Assembly: GCA_000442015.1 (NCBI GenBank)
Contig: KE560785.1
Location: forward strand, 4,690-48,766
Length of the DNA stretch: 44,077 nt
Reading direction: 5' to 3'
Source: Rozella allomycis CSF55
Taxonomy: Eukaryota; Rozellomycota
Positions 24,376 through 35,685 of the stretch are shown in pieces (position 1 is the first letter of the stretch; each line of letters starts with the position of its first letter). The notes under the pieces were generated by a model that was not told the DNA's origin, did not search any database, and saw only the letters and a program-made list of their open reading frames with translations. Position numbers and translations under genes: made by a program.

Positions 24376-26817
24376 ATGTCACAGACTGAGACGATAAAAA
24401 TTTATGGACGAATACGTCCATTTAAAGTGAACAGAAATATTGCCCATGATCCAAACAATAATCAATCTAAATATCTCCTCGAGAAAGAAAATGAGGGAGA
24501 TTATAAGAAAGACAAACTGACAATTCAAGTGACCAAGGCTAATGCATTTGATATAATTAATAATCAAAAAGAAAAATATGAATATTTATTCAATGGGGTG
24601 TTCGATATGGATGCGAAACAGGACGATGTGTTCCAAGTTGTTGCACAGGATGTCGTGGTAAGCAAACTAGAATCTTTTTCAGAAAGAATAGTGCTCTTGA
24701 CGGATTTAACGGCACAATATTTGCTTATGGACAAACAGGTTCCGGAAAAACATTTACAATTACTGGCGGTGCTGAAAGATATTCTGATCGAGGTTTGATT
24801 CCGCGTACCCTTCAATACATTTTTAAAGAAATATCACGAGTAATTTGCAGTTTTGATTGTGAAAGAGAAAAGACTATTCTTATACTGTACAAATATCCTA
24901 TTTAGAAATTTACAACGAGAATGGGTACGATTTATTGGATGATACACGTGATGCTAAAAAATTGGAGGATTTACAAAAAGTATCTTTAATGGAAGATGAC
25001 GATCAAGTAATTCATATCAAGAATCTGTCATGCCATACAGCCAATAATGAGGAAGAAGCACTTAATTGGCTTTTTGTCGGTGATACTAATAGAATGATAG
25101 CTGAAACTCCTAGTAATCCCTCCTCATCCAGATCTCATTGCATTTTCATAATATCGCTTATTGCTCGCAAAATAGGTAGCGACGTAGTTTTGAAGTCTAA
25201 ATTGCATTTGGTTGATTTAGCTGGGTCTGAAAGAGTCAGCAAAACGCAAATAGATGGAACTTTATTGAAAGAAGCGAAACATATAAATCTTTCCTTGCAT
25301 TTCCTTGAGCAAGTGATTGTGTCGCTTCATGAGAAAAGTATGGGGAAGAGAGCACATGTGCCTTACCGCAATTCGATGATGACATCTGTTTTAAGAGATA
25401 GCTTAGGAGGGAACTGCAAAACAACTATGATCGCGACAATAGCCATGGAAAATAACTTAATAGAAGTACAACCTATAAACTTGGTACAATTTAGGAATCT
25501 CTTTCGACTTGTAGGTTCGCACAACGCGTGGCCCTTATTCGAAATGATGCGAAAAAGAACGAGGAAATCGATCCATATTTGATTATTGAAAAACTGAAGA
25601 TCGAAATATCGCAATTGAAAGAGGAGATATCCTTACTTAGGGGTGGTGAATCATCTGAAGAATTGACAGAAAATGAAAAAGAAGAGTGCAGAGAAGCAGT
25701 AAATACGTATCTGAAAACAGGATTCGACATACAATATAGAGATTTTAGAAAAATTAGATACTGTTATTCAATTATTAAAGTACGGAAGATATAAATTGTT
25801 TATAGAATTTTATTAACACATCTGGATCTACAGAAACCAATGCCAAAGGTTTTGGTGAGGTTGATAGTGTTCAAATAAAGAAACTTGAGCAGCAGGTTCA
25901 GCATAGGGACCAAGAGATAAGTACAAATCGATACACAACTATCATAGGCGTTTTGATAGAAATGCTCAAGAAATACAAAGCCAAAGACTCTAGTGTTGAA
26001 GGCAAAAAATATAATGTAGAAAAAACTGTTAACGATATTTGGGCTCAAAAAGTAATTTTTTCATTCAATTATAAAAGACTAATGAACGTTCTGATGATGC
26101 ACTTTTGGATTCAACTGCTAACAAAGCCAGAATATTGACTTCAAGCACGACAGATACCCTTCCTACCCCACAAATAACAAGTAATATTAAATAAATATTA
26201 TCAATAGATAAATTTTTGGACTTTGATGCATATCTTCAAGCGAGGCCTGACGAATCAGCAAAGCTTCAGAACGCTCAAAAACAAATGATGCAAAAAGTAG
26301 CATATGCTCGATCATTAGGCGAACAATTAACATCTTTAAAGGATGAAATATGTATTTAATTAATGATATTTCATTACAGTGAAGACTAAAACAACATTGG
26401 AAAAATACCGAGCTAGTGTAGCTGTCAATCAGCTAAAAGACGGAAGTGCTTCCTTAGACCAACAGTCAGAAGAGGAGAAAATCTTAAGAATGAGGCTAAA
26501 TGAAAGCAAATCAGCGTAAATTTTTCTGACTATGTGCATTTAGTTACCAAAGAATTGTTGAACCGTTAAGAGAGGTAAAAACCGAAATTGGGCATTTAAA
26601 ACATTCCATAGACACGATTAGAATTCAATTGCAGCAAGGATACGAGAAATGGAAAGTGGAGAATGAACTTGCCGACAAAATTCAAAGCACGCAAAGAATG
26701 GAAATATTCCCAGGCGATTCAAACAAAAGTATCTTATCCAGACCCACGTCTTCATGGTCTGGTACGAGGAATAATTCAATCGTTATGAGACCGGGCTCAT
26801 CTAAAATGTTTAAATAG
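24376..26817 (+). CDS. KIF6: KIF6-type kinesin-9 motor
   Basis: KIF6 is an axonemal/ciliary kinesin of the kinesin-9 family. Ten exons (introns 26-29 nt) sum to 731 residues. The N-terminal motor has [20 protein letters not shown] (P-loop), [50 protein letters not shown] (switch I), [11 protein letters not shown] (switch II), and [20 protein letters not shown] followed by [19 protein letters not shown]. The [10 protein letters not shown] and [11 protein letters not shown] blocks separate KIF6/KIF9 from other kinesins. The neck and tail are coiled coil ([13 protein letters not shown]) with a KIF6-like C-terminal region ([20 protein letters not shown]). The start is the ATG at 24376. Confidence 0.93.
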
Positions 26818-26964
26818 CAGAATAAATAATTTTATGGGTTCATTTAATTTTACACTGTAAATTTTCAATTCAATGTAATGATTAATATGTGCATTATGTC
26901 AATCTGTAGATCAATTAAATCGGATTTTGTAATTTTCTGTTTGTTTCCAGGGTTTTCGGGGTAA

Positions 26965-27995
26965 ATGATGCGCGAGGCAATTACGACATATTTTATTCTA
27001 TTTTTACTTTTTTCTACATCATCTGCCAATTTAACACAAAAAACTCTATATTCTTATGACGAAAACACAGCAATGGACAATTCTTTTGAATCCCTTTCAG
27101 CCAGAGTCAGGCGCTATTTCTTTTCATTATACATAAAAATACTTGAGCATTCTTATCTGATTTTTGAAGATTCTAAAGACCCGCAAAGAGATGTCACTGA
27201 TGAGAAGGTGAAGGAAACGTTGGCACGCTACGCAAGACTATCCGCGGCATCATACTGCCGAGCAAACGCACTAAAAAATTGGTCATGTGGAAAAAGATGC
27301 ATTCCAGGCCTTGAACCAATACATGTTATTAAAGGCCCAATACGTGCATATGTGGCAACAGATCCGAATGAAAAAGAAATCATTGTTTCAATCCGAGGTA
27401 ACATATTCATTAACATATTTTAAAAGGATCGCAAACATTAGCAGACATGATTACAGATTTTAACGCGAAAATGGTCGATTTGTTGTTTGATGACATCAAT
27501 GTGGGCAAGGTACACCGCGGATTTTTGGCTGCATCGATTCCTATCATAAACGAGTTGAAACCAATACTTTTGGAATTTAAGTTACTAAATCCCGAATACA
27601 AGGTGACGATAACAGGTCATTCCCTAGGCGCTGCGCTAGCAACCTTAATAGGCGTGGATTTGCATTTCACATCATTTCCCAATGAAAAAATATCTGTGTA
27701 TTCTTTCGGCGAACCAAGGGTAGGTGATATGACGTTTGCGAAGAATCTGACGGATCTTTCTGAAAAGCTGAATATCTATCGAATAACACATGAATCAGAT
27801 CCAGTTCCACATCTTCCACCAGTCCGTCTTGGATTCATCCACCACAATGACCAGCATTTTGTAACCAAATCGAACGATCGAATATTTCTTTGTCCATTTG
27901 ACCTAGAAAACGACATTTGCGATGTGAAAAGAAGGATAGTTTCAATTATCCCGCATTTGAACATTCTAGGAGTAAATTTCGGGCCGTATTGCTAG
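26965..27995 (+). CDS. Secreted class-3 lipase, copy 1
   Basis: This fungal-type (Rhizomucor lipase-like) alpha/beta hydrolase probably cleaves acyl esters outside the cell. Two exons (one 29-nt intron) give 333 residues. A signal peptide is visible (REAITTYFILFLLFSTSSA). After a pro-region come ARLSAASYC and NWSCGKRC, a Cys-rich motif shared with the two lipases at 40.8-44 kb. The catalytic triad is visible: Ser in TGHSLGAALA, Asp in ESDPVPHLPP, His in FIHHNDQHF. The protein ends NFGPYC, again shared. Start: first of two adjacent ATGs. The copy is intact. It lies between two ciliary genes, about 13 kb from its relatives. Confidence 0.9.
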
Positions 27996-28085
27996 GTCTA
28001 TGCATTGCTATAATCAATAAAGGGGCTTGTGTGCTTGTGATTTTGCAATTTATGAAATTTCGAGAGTTTGTTGATCCTAACAACC

Positions 28086-29701
28086 ATGAGTTTGGCGAAT
28101 ATTGGAGGCTACAAGGTACGATTGTAAGTTGAGTTATATAGAAAAACCAGTACCGACCCGATGTGCTTGTTGCGCAGCGGCAGAAAGAGGAGATGGAGCG
28201 ACAGAGGATGATTGATACCACAAATTATTATGCAGAATCTGCTAGAAGAGTATATTAATGATTTTAGATTAATCAGAGTGAATTTGAAAAGAGTACAACG
28301 CTGGCGATTGAACGAAACAATATCCGCAAGCGGTATAATGAATTGAAGCAAGAGGCTGAATCCAAGTTGGAAGAGAGGCGAGAAAAGTAATTTATTTATG
28401 GGTGTGATATTAGGTTGCGAGAGTTGATTAGACAAGACATGGCGCGATGGCAGCACGAACTAGAGAAGCAGGAGATGACTCCAGAGCAGAAAAGAGAAGA
28501 AATGCGTGAGCGTGTGAGACTAGCCAAAGAAAGAAGAGAATCAGAGCGCCAAAAGATTGTTGAAGAAAAGCTGGCGCAGAGATGGAGGTAACTGTAGGTT
28601 TGTTTTGAAAATAGGAATGCGAACCAAGAGCTTCGACAATTGAATTCCAAGACGATAGAAAAGGAGGTGTTTTATGGAAGAAAGGAGCAGGTAGAGGAAA
28701 AGAAGAAGGTTGAGTTGCTGATGGCAAAGGAAAAGAAGTATTATGAAGATTTGTGGGAAAAGGAGCGGGAGAAGAAGGAGGAGAGAGAAAAGAGGGATTT
28801 GCGAGAGCGATATGAAAGAGACATGCGAACGATGAAGGAACTCAATGAGCAGATTGAGCAGTTGAGGAAGGCTAGGGAGGAGAGTAAGAAGATGCAAGAG
28901 GAGGAATGCAAGTTGAGGTTGCAGCAGGCGAAACTGATGGAGATGGAGGCGGAGCAGGAAGTTGAGAGGAAGCAAAGGGAGATGAGAAAACGAAAGGCTG
29001 AATTGGATCGGTATAATACGTATTACCAAGAGATGAAGCAAAAGGAGATGGAGCAAGAGTTGGAATTTGAAAAGAAGATTGTAAAGGAGATTATGGCGCA
29101 ACATGAATCAGAGAAGAAGGATGTTCGTTTGGAGAAGCAAATGTTGATGAAGGAGACGCTGGAGTATTTGGCGTATTTGAAGGAGCATCAACAAAGGGAA
29201 AGGGAGAGAGAGATTGAGATTGAAAAGTTGAGAAAGGAAGAGGATATAAAAGTAAGGTGATGGTGGAAAGATGATAGATGTGGAGAAAGAGATTAGAGGT
29301 TATGGAAAGAGACAAGAAGGCAAGACAGAAACTATTAAAGGAGGTAGTAGAAAGTCGACAAGCGCAAATTAAAGAGAAATGTAAGAGATGATGGATGAAA
29401 TAATAAAGTGAAAGAAATAGAAGAGAAGAGGATGATTGTTAAAATAGAGCAAGAGAATTTGTTGAAAGAGATTGAGGATATTCAAAGGGAACAAAATGAG
29501 AAGCATTTGATGAAAGAAGAAAATCAAAGAAATTATCATACAGTTTTGCAAGAGCAAATTAAGTATCAAAAGAGTTTGAAAGATAGAGAAAAGGAAACAG
29601 AAGATTTAGAAATTGAATTATCAAAAGAAGCTGAAATGGAGTATCAAGAATTATTAGCAAAAGAAATGCAAAAGATTAACGATAGACTAAAAGTTCTTTG
29701 A
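28086..29701 (+). CDS. CFAP53: CFAP53 (CCDC11) cilia and flagella protein
   Basis: CFAP53 is an axonemal microtubule-inner/docking protein needed for motile cilia and left-right patterning in animals. Seven exons (introns 26-28 nt) give 484 residues, nearly all charged coiled coil. It matches CFAP53 colinearly: RREKLRELIRQDMARWQHEL, then ERQKIVEEKLAQRWRNANQE, LRQLNSKTIEKEVFYGRKEQ, and LLMAKEKKYYEDLWEKEREK. It ends at TGA 29699-29701 after INDRLKVL. The start ATG (MSLANIGGYK, then KNQYRPDVLVAQRQ) follows from splicing a 26-nt first intron. The low-complexity Leu-rich reverse frames across this gene are shadows. Confidence 0.85.
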
Positions 29702-29794
29702 ATAAACTTTGAAATTTAGATTTAGAATTTTAAGATTTAAAACTAGTTAATTAATTTATTTACTTGACTTTAAACTTTTTTCTCTTCAAACCCC

Positions 29795-32700
29795 TTAATT
29801 TTCAATTTCATTCTTTGGAAGAGATTTTGATTTTTCATAAACAAAAGATCCAAGAGATTCCAAATTCACAACAAAATCGCCTTCAGTTTGAGAAACAAGA
29901 CGATTAGTTTCAAAAGTAGTTTCATTTTTGTTTAAAACAAGATTTGTAGGACGAGAGAATAATTGATCATTTAAGATTGAAAATGGTTTCCATTGTTGAA
30001 AGATTGATTGTCTACCAAAAATGTATAAACCAAGTCTAGCTCTAGAAAGAGCAACAGTTAATCTCTTCAAATCTTTCAAATGCCCAACAGATTTAGTTTT
30101 AACAAGAGAAAGCAAAATATCTAAATGAAATTGAATAGATTGAATTACAGTCGTTTTGTTTACCTTGGAATTTATCAATTGTAGAAACATGGGGAATACC
30201 AAAATAGTTTGTCCAACCGCATCGTTGTTTTAAAACATCTTTGATTAATTCTTTCTGACCCAAATAGCTTGTGAGAATAGTAATTTTATCTTTTGGATAG
30301 CCAATCAGTCTCATGTATTGATAAACAGCAACAATGTATTCAGCTTCACCCAAATTCTGTATAAAGTGTGGAATTGGCTCAGTTTCACCTTTCCCTTGAT
30401 AATCTTCAACATTAATAAATTGATATTCAAATGCAAATCTTTATTAAATGAAATATAATGGAAATACCCTGGATTAGCTAGTGTAAATAACCCTTGATTA
30501 ACATGATTCAAATTTAAGAGATTATTGTATCTCCAATTGAATAGATTGGCTATTGAAGGACGACATCTTCCTTGTGAGTTTAATTGAATAAATGGAACAC
30601 CAAGACGAATCAAACGATAAAAGAGAGACAATTCCATGTTAGAAAATGATTGTAATCCTCTGTGACGGATAATTGGAGGTAATTGATTATGATCTCCAAT
30701 CAGAATTATTCTCTTTAAATGATTTCTATTCATATCATCTTTATCTTGTAATACTAGGGGAATGAATGATTCAATCTCTGAAACTTGTCCTGCTTCTTCT
30801 ATTATCACTGAATCATATTTAAATCCATATTTTATCAATTCTTGTCTCTTCAAACTAGCAAATGTACATGTCATGGCTATAATTCTTGCCTCTTTCATCA
30901 ACAGATAATTGTTTCTATCATATTTAGTCTTTAATGTTTCAAATGGCATCAAATGTTCCAAATCATTAAACTTTCTTTCAATATAATTTATGCAACTATT
31001 CAAGGTGTGAATAGAATGAGTAAAAGTAGTAGTAGAAGTAGAAGTAATTGCTTCTTCGCTTGCTTCCCTTGAAGTATTGAAATAATTCTTGAATGGAAAG
31101 ATTGCTTCAACATCTTCATTTCCATCTTTAATCTTTTCATTAAACTTAATAATCAAAGGTTTAATATAATAAAGATAGAAATAAACAGCAGTCTCACAAG
31201 TAAACCCATGATCACCTGGAATAGAAAGGGATTTAGCCAATTCATCAACAAACTTTAACAATTCATTCTTTTTATTCATAAAATAATCAACTCTTCCCAA
31301 CTGTGAATATTTCTCTTCTATTTTCAATTCATCTTGTCCAGATCCCAATCTCAACAAATGTCTCTCCAAAACATCCTTTTCCGATATCTTTTTAAACAAT
31401 GAATCCAACGCTTGATTTGAATGCGTTAATACTACAATCTTTTGGTTTGGATAATTCTTGTACAAATTATAAATCATTTGAACACAAACATCTGTCTTTC
31501 CTGTTCCTGGTGGCCCAACTATCAACGTCATCCCCTTGTTCATTCCTGACCTTATCGCCTCCACTTGATTCTCTGTAAATCTAATTTCATTTCTCGGTTT
31601 AAAATCTTCTCTAATCAACCTTTCTTCATTATACGCAATCGCTTCAATCTCTTTCTCTTTAAAATTCAAAATATATCCCTTCTTTCCTTCACACTCTTCT
31701 TCCTTTGAATGGATTGATACTTTTTCATTCTTAAAACTTTCAATCAAATGAGATTCATCAACAAATGTATCACAAAAGTTCAATAACCCTTCTTCTTTTA
31801 TCTTTACTGAATTTGGATCCCCATAACCCAAAATAATATCTCTGCTCCATTCTGGTAACTCAATATCTTTCTTCATCAACTCTCTTATACTACTCAACGC
31901 TCCCTTATAGTTATTATTCCTGGGCTTTCTTCTCATCACCAAATTAAACATTGAATACTCTCCATCTCTTCCATTCTTCAAATCATTCTACATCATTTTA
32001 ATAAAACCCTCTTACGTCGTACTGATTAACATCCAAATAAACCTTCACAGTCTTGTAGCCTTCAATCTTTTCTTCACTCTCATCTTCAGCCTTTTCATAC
32101 ACTTCACATCCTCTAATCATCGTTATCCCATAATGATCCTTGAATGACTTATCTTTACTATACGCCGTATTAGTCTCGGGAGTTGCTTGAATAGAAAGCA
32201 ACAACAACACCTCGTTCTGTCTAATACTCTCCCACTCTCTTCTTAATGTATCATTCAACATCGACACTGAATAAGAAACCTCGGCACACACAAAGCCTGG
32301 CTTACTCTCACCCACTCTTGCCTTGCCTACATCCATAATCTTAAACGAATGAATAGGCAATGCCATTCTGCTCCATCCAGTAAACTCTGTATATGCACTA
32401 GTTGTACAAGTTGGTCTCATCCTCGACACAACATCCTCAACATCCATTCTCACATCATACAACGAATGCATTCTAAACAAATGAAAATTTCTCATCAAAT
32501 AGTCATGAAAACTCAAATACTGCAACGTCAATTTAGGCACAGGAAGTATCTCATCTCCAGTATCAATAGTCACTTGATCATTAAACAATATCTCTTCATC
32601 TGGATACAAAGACAAATCATTAATATTCTCCATCTGCGACAATTTCCTTTCGTATCTTTGAACAATCACCTCAACTAGTATCTCTCTCTCAACTTTCACA

Positions 32701-33601
32701 TCTCCAAATTCAGTTCTTATCCCCACANNNNNNNNNNNNNNNNNNNNNNNNNNNNNNNNNNNNNNNNNNNNNNNNNNNNNNNTCTTCAAAATAAAACTGC
32801 AAATTATCTCTCTCCCTCACCTCGCCAATATTGCTCAATGCCAAATCTTCCAACTCTTCCTTAAACTTTGAAAACGCCAACTTTTGAAGCTCAACAACCT
32901 TTCTCGTTTCCCTCTCATTCTGCTCCTCCTCACTATACCCCTCCCCACTATACTCATCAACAGGAAACCAAACATAAAAACACAGCGTCGCATGCAACTG
33001 TCTCAACAACCTATATCCCCACCAATAACCACTTACATCGCTTCAGGCACCCCAAACACTGGCGACATCTTGACCCGCACACAAAACTGCAAATCATCCA
33101 CCAACGCTCTCACATACTTGCGAGTAGGCAGCTGACTCAACAAATCATTGAACAACACAATCACATGCTCAACAAACGGCAGCCACTCTATCCCCTCAAT
33201 CTCACTTCCAATCACCCCATACACCCGCTCACAAAGCACCTTCAACACATCACACCGCTCATCCGCCTCCTTGACACTTTTATTATACCGCTTCCTAGCA
33301 CCACTAGCCTCAAGCTCAAGCTCCAACCTTCTGCCACTCAAATGTCGCCAAATGCCAACAGAACACATCTTCAAAAGATCAGGCCGGATCTCCTCATTGT
33401 CAATTTTGCCAAAACAATGGGCTAGAAACTTTACTAGCATCACACTCTGCCCCAAATCAGTCGGTGATATCAACTGCTTCATAGTGCTCTTCAAAAGAAT
33501 CGGCAAAAGTGTGTCGTCTTGGTACAAGTAGTAATCTTCTATTTGTTTATGCTATTTTAGTGGAGAAAAGGCGTTACTAGACTGACACTCTTCGTTTTCA
33601 T
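29795..33601 (-). CDS. AQR: Aquarius intron-binding spliceosomal helicase
   Basis: Aquarius (IBP160/EMB-4) is the SF1 RNA helicase of the activated spliceosome that binds the intron upstream of the branch point. About 1,220 residues are visible, with five introns of 26-29 nt and a 55-N gap. Order: ARM-like region ([14 protein letters not shown]), [73 protein letters not shown]-loop [54 protein letters not shown], then [14 protein letters not shown] and [20 protein letters not shown]. The start at 33601 needs a 26-nt first intron. It leaves the protein about 110-120 residues shorter at the N-terminus than human AQR; a missing upstream exon is possible. Confidence 0.93.
32728..32782. other. Assembly gap (55 N) inside the Aquarius gene
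   Basis: A run of 55 N interrupts the ARM-like part of Aquarius. The coding frames on either side differ, so the true gap size is not 55 or an intron lies within it. No biological break needs to be assumed. Confidence 0.95.
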
Positions 33602-34494
33602 TTCCCTTGACTTAGCCACTGGCTAGTTTGGTTAAAGGTTAAAAGAATGTTGTTTGTGTAGATTTTAAAGGTTGAAAAGGTACACTGTTTTGGGTTGCCG
33701 ACTTAGGTTTCCTGCTTCTAGGCGGAGTGTGTTATCTGATCAATCTTTTATCATATAAGATGTTTTGAAACTTTGAATCAGACACTACACGCGAAATATT
33801 GATTGTTTATGCACCCAAAAAATCTTGACAGTAGATTAAAAACAGCTTTATTTTATACTATTGCTTGAAGTCTTGAAACATATGTTGATATGGGTAATAA
33901 AACAGCTCTATTAATTTAACGCACATACCTTATTTTTTAATATTCCTATTGGGGATTTTGTTTATTAATGATTGTTAATTCGTTATATATCTTGCATGTT
34001 TTAGTGTGATATGTACATACANTATATGTAAATTTGTAATAAAACAGCTTTATTGATTTTACGCAAAAATTATATCTATTTTTCACATTCCTATCAACGA
34101 TTGTGTTCATCAACAGTTGTTAATTCGTTATATATCTTGCATGTTTTAGTGTGATATGTACATACATCGTAGTTATACAGCACGTGATGAGACGATGTGT
34201 ATGTACGTAAAGCTATGTAGTTAACTATTATCTCTTGGTCAGAGATTAAAATAGAAATTTCTATTATTAGGTCTAGAAGGAGATCTACCAAAATTTGGGT
34301 CAGGTTCGGGTCATTACTTTTAACCCACTGTATCGGAACCTCGCATAAGATCAAGTAATTCATTCGAACAAGTCCACACAGGTGAGCATTCCATCTACAA
34401 AAAGAATCTATTTTAGATCTATGGCGGAGTTATTTTTAGATGAAGCCACAAATAATTGGGAGTATTCACTGCGCCACACGTAAAAACGTTAGAG
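33602..34494. other. Gene-poor interval with imperfect duplication and a single N
   Basis: About 890 nt between the divergent Aquarius and homeodomain genes is A/T-rich, with no convincing coding frame on either strand; the 89-codon reverse frame at 34094-34363 lacks family features. It holds two imperfect copies of a roughly 130-nt segment (33894-34020 and 34036-34165), each starting GTAATAAAACAGCT and ending GTGATATGTACATAC, on either side of an N at 34022. A third partial AAACAGCTTTATT occurs at 33840. An upstream ATG at 34421 opens 20 codons but could not be spliced cleanly to the homeodomain frame. Confidence 0.6.
33894..34165. repeat. Imperfect ~130-nt tandem copies around an N
   Basis: The copies share their last ~60 nt almost perfectly (from GTTAATTCGTTATATATC onward), but the first halves differ at many positions and by small gaps. 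This is more divergence than at the two N-flanked overlaps in the POLQ-type gene. It may be a true tandem duplication, or divergent alleles placed in series by the assembler. Confidence 0.6.
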
Positions 34495-35364
34495 ATGAAC
34501 GTCCATCCGATGGGCGACCTTCAATACTATGCTAATATGCCAACAAGTCCGAAAATCGAAAAGAAGCCAAGACGACCGCGAACCAAATTTACAAAAAGAC
34601 AAATTGAGGTTCTAGAACGGGTCTATGAGAAAATTACCTTGCCTAAACTTCATTTAAGAAATCAACTAGCTGCCAGATTAGGTCTTGAAGAGCCTGCTAT
34701 CAAGGTTTGGTTTCAAAATCGTCGCTCTCGAAGAGCATCAACCGTTGCCACTAGTCCCACGTCCCTTCAAATATGTTGCATGAAAATTATGCTCAATGGT
34801 CTATACGAGAGTGACAAGCACGTGAAGCTTTTCTTGAATCCGTCGGGGAACGAGTTAATCATTGAAGTCTATGTGTCCAATCTCGGTCTGGTCAAAATCC
34901 AAACTGCTTTAACGCAGCTCTTAGCTTTTATCTGGGATATCAGCGCCGCGGAGTCTGCCTATCGCTGTTTAGATTTGACCCTCCGGGATAAACCATCCTT
35001 TTACAAAAGGATAACCACTGGTTGGGAGAGATGCGACGACCCTTTTAATGTTCTTCAACTATCATCAGAATTTAGAATTAAACTATTTTCTGAAATCGCT
35101 GAATTCGAAGTATTTTGGTCAACTCTAGATGTCGTTTGCCCTGCTTTAAAGGAAAAGAATGGAAACATGTGTGCACTTTCTCCATTGCCTGAAGGTGCAC
35201 CCAACGAAGAGACATTGGACTGGCTTGATGGAATTTTATCGGAAGAAACATTTAAATCGTCGCCTGAATCGTCCCCAATTCAACATCATCATAGTCATCG
35301 TCCTCATTTTTACGAACACAATGGTAACGACTGGTCCCAATTCTTGAATTTTGACAAGGAATAA
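34495..35364 (+). CDS. Homeodomain transcription factor
   Basis: The N-terminal part holds a typical 60-residue homeodomain: RRPRTKFTKRQIEVLERVYE (arm and helix 1), LPKLHLRNQLAARLGLEEPA (helix 2), and recognition helix IKVWFQNRRSRR with Q50, N51 and R53. After it, about 190 residues form an unrecognised region with a possibly ordered part (LICCMKIM-type helices to WSTLDVVCPAL) and an acidic, His-rich, Ser-rich tail (SSPESSPIQHHHSHRPHF). The frame is open upstream to a TTG at 34456; I use the first ATG (34495), giving 289 residues. There is no intron. It probably binds TAAT-like sites in the nucleus. The target pathway is unknown. Confidence 0.9.
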   Translation: MNVHPMGDLQYYANMPTSPKIEKKPRRPRTKFTKRQIEVLERVYEKITLPKLHLRNQLAARLGLEEPAIKVWFQNRRSRRASTVATSPTSLQICCMKIMLNGLYESDKHVKLFLNPSGNELIIEVYVSNLGLVKIQTALTQLLAFIWDISAAESAYRCLDLTLRDKPSFYKRITTGWERCDDPFNVLQLSSEFRIKLFSEIAEFEVFWSTLDVVCPALKEKNGNMCALSPLPEGAPNEETLDWLDGILSEETFKSSPESSPIQHHHSHRPHFYEHNGNDWSQFLNFDKE

Positions 35365-35685
35365 ATTTAAACGTTATAATTTATTTTTCTCTATTTTTCA
35401 ATCTTTTGAGAGTACCGGACGTAACATCGTTCAAGATTGCTATTCCTACTTTAACATAATTTCATAATCTCTCGTATTAAATTGAAAACATCTTCTGATT
35501 TAAGATACGCATATTGCCAATTTAGAATCAACTTGCTTGGCTCAATATTCTGATCCAAATATAGAATGGACTAGCTTGGTTTAAACTATTGTAAATCCTG
35601 TTTCTAATCGGAAAGACTTCAAACAAATCTTAATTCTCACACTAAAATATGTAAAACATTCAGCTACAGGGGTCTAAAAATTTTA

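Noticed and set aside
28109-29569. Several Leu/Ile/Phe-rich reverse-strand frames (up to 187 codons)
   Set aside because: They are the complement of the Glu/Lys/Arg-rich CFAP53 coiled coil and lack start context or domains.
32868-33531. Plus-strand frames of 185 and 127 codons
   Set aside because: They overlap the Aquarius ARM-like exons, whose minus-strand frame matches the family; the plus-strand translations are low in complexity.
34094-34363. 89-codon minus-strand frame
   Set aside because: Lies in the A/T-rich repeat-bearing interval, has no domain or splice partners, and overlaps the duplicated segment.
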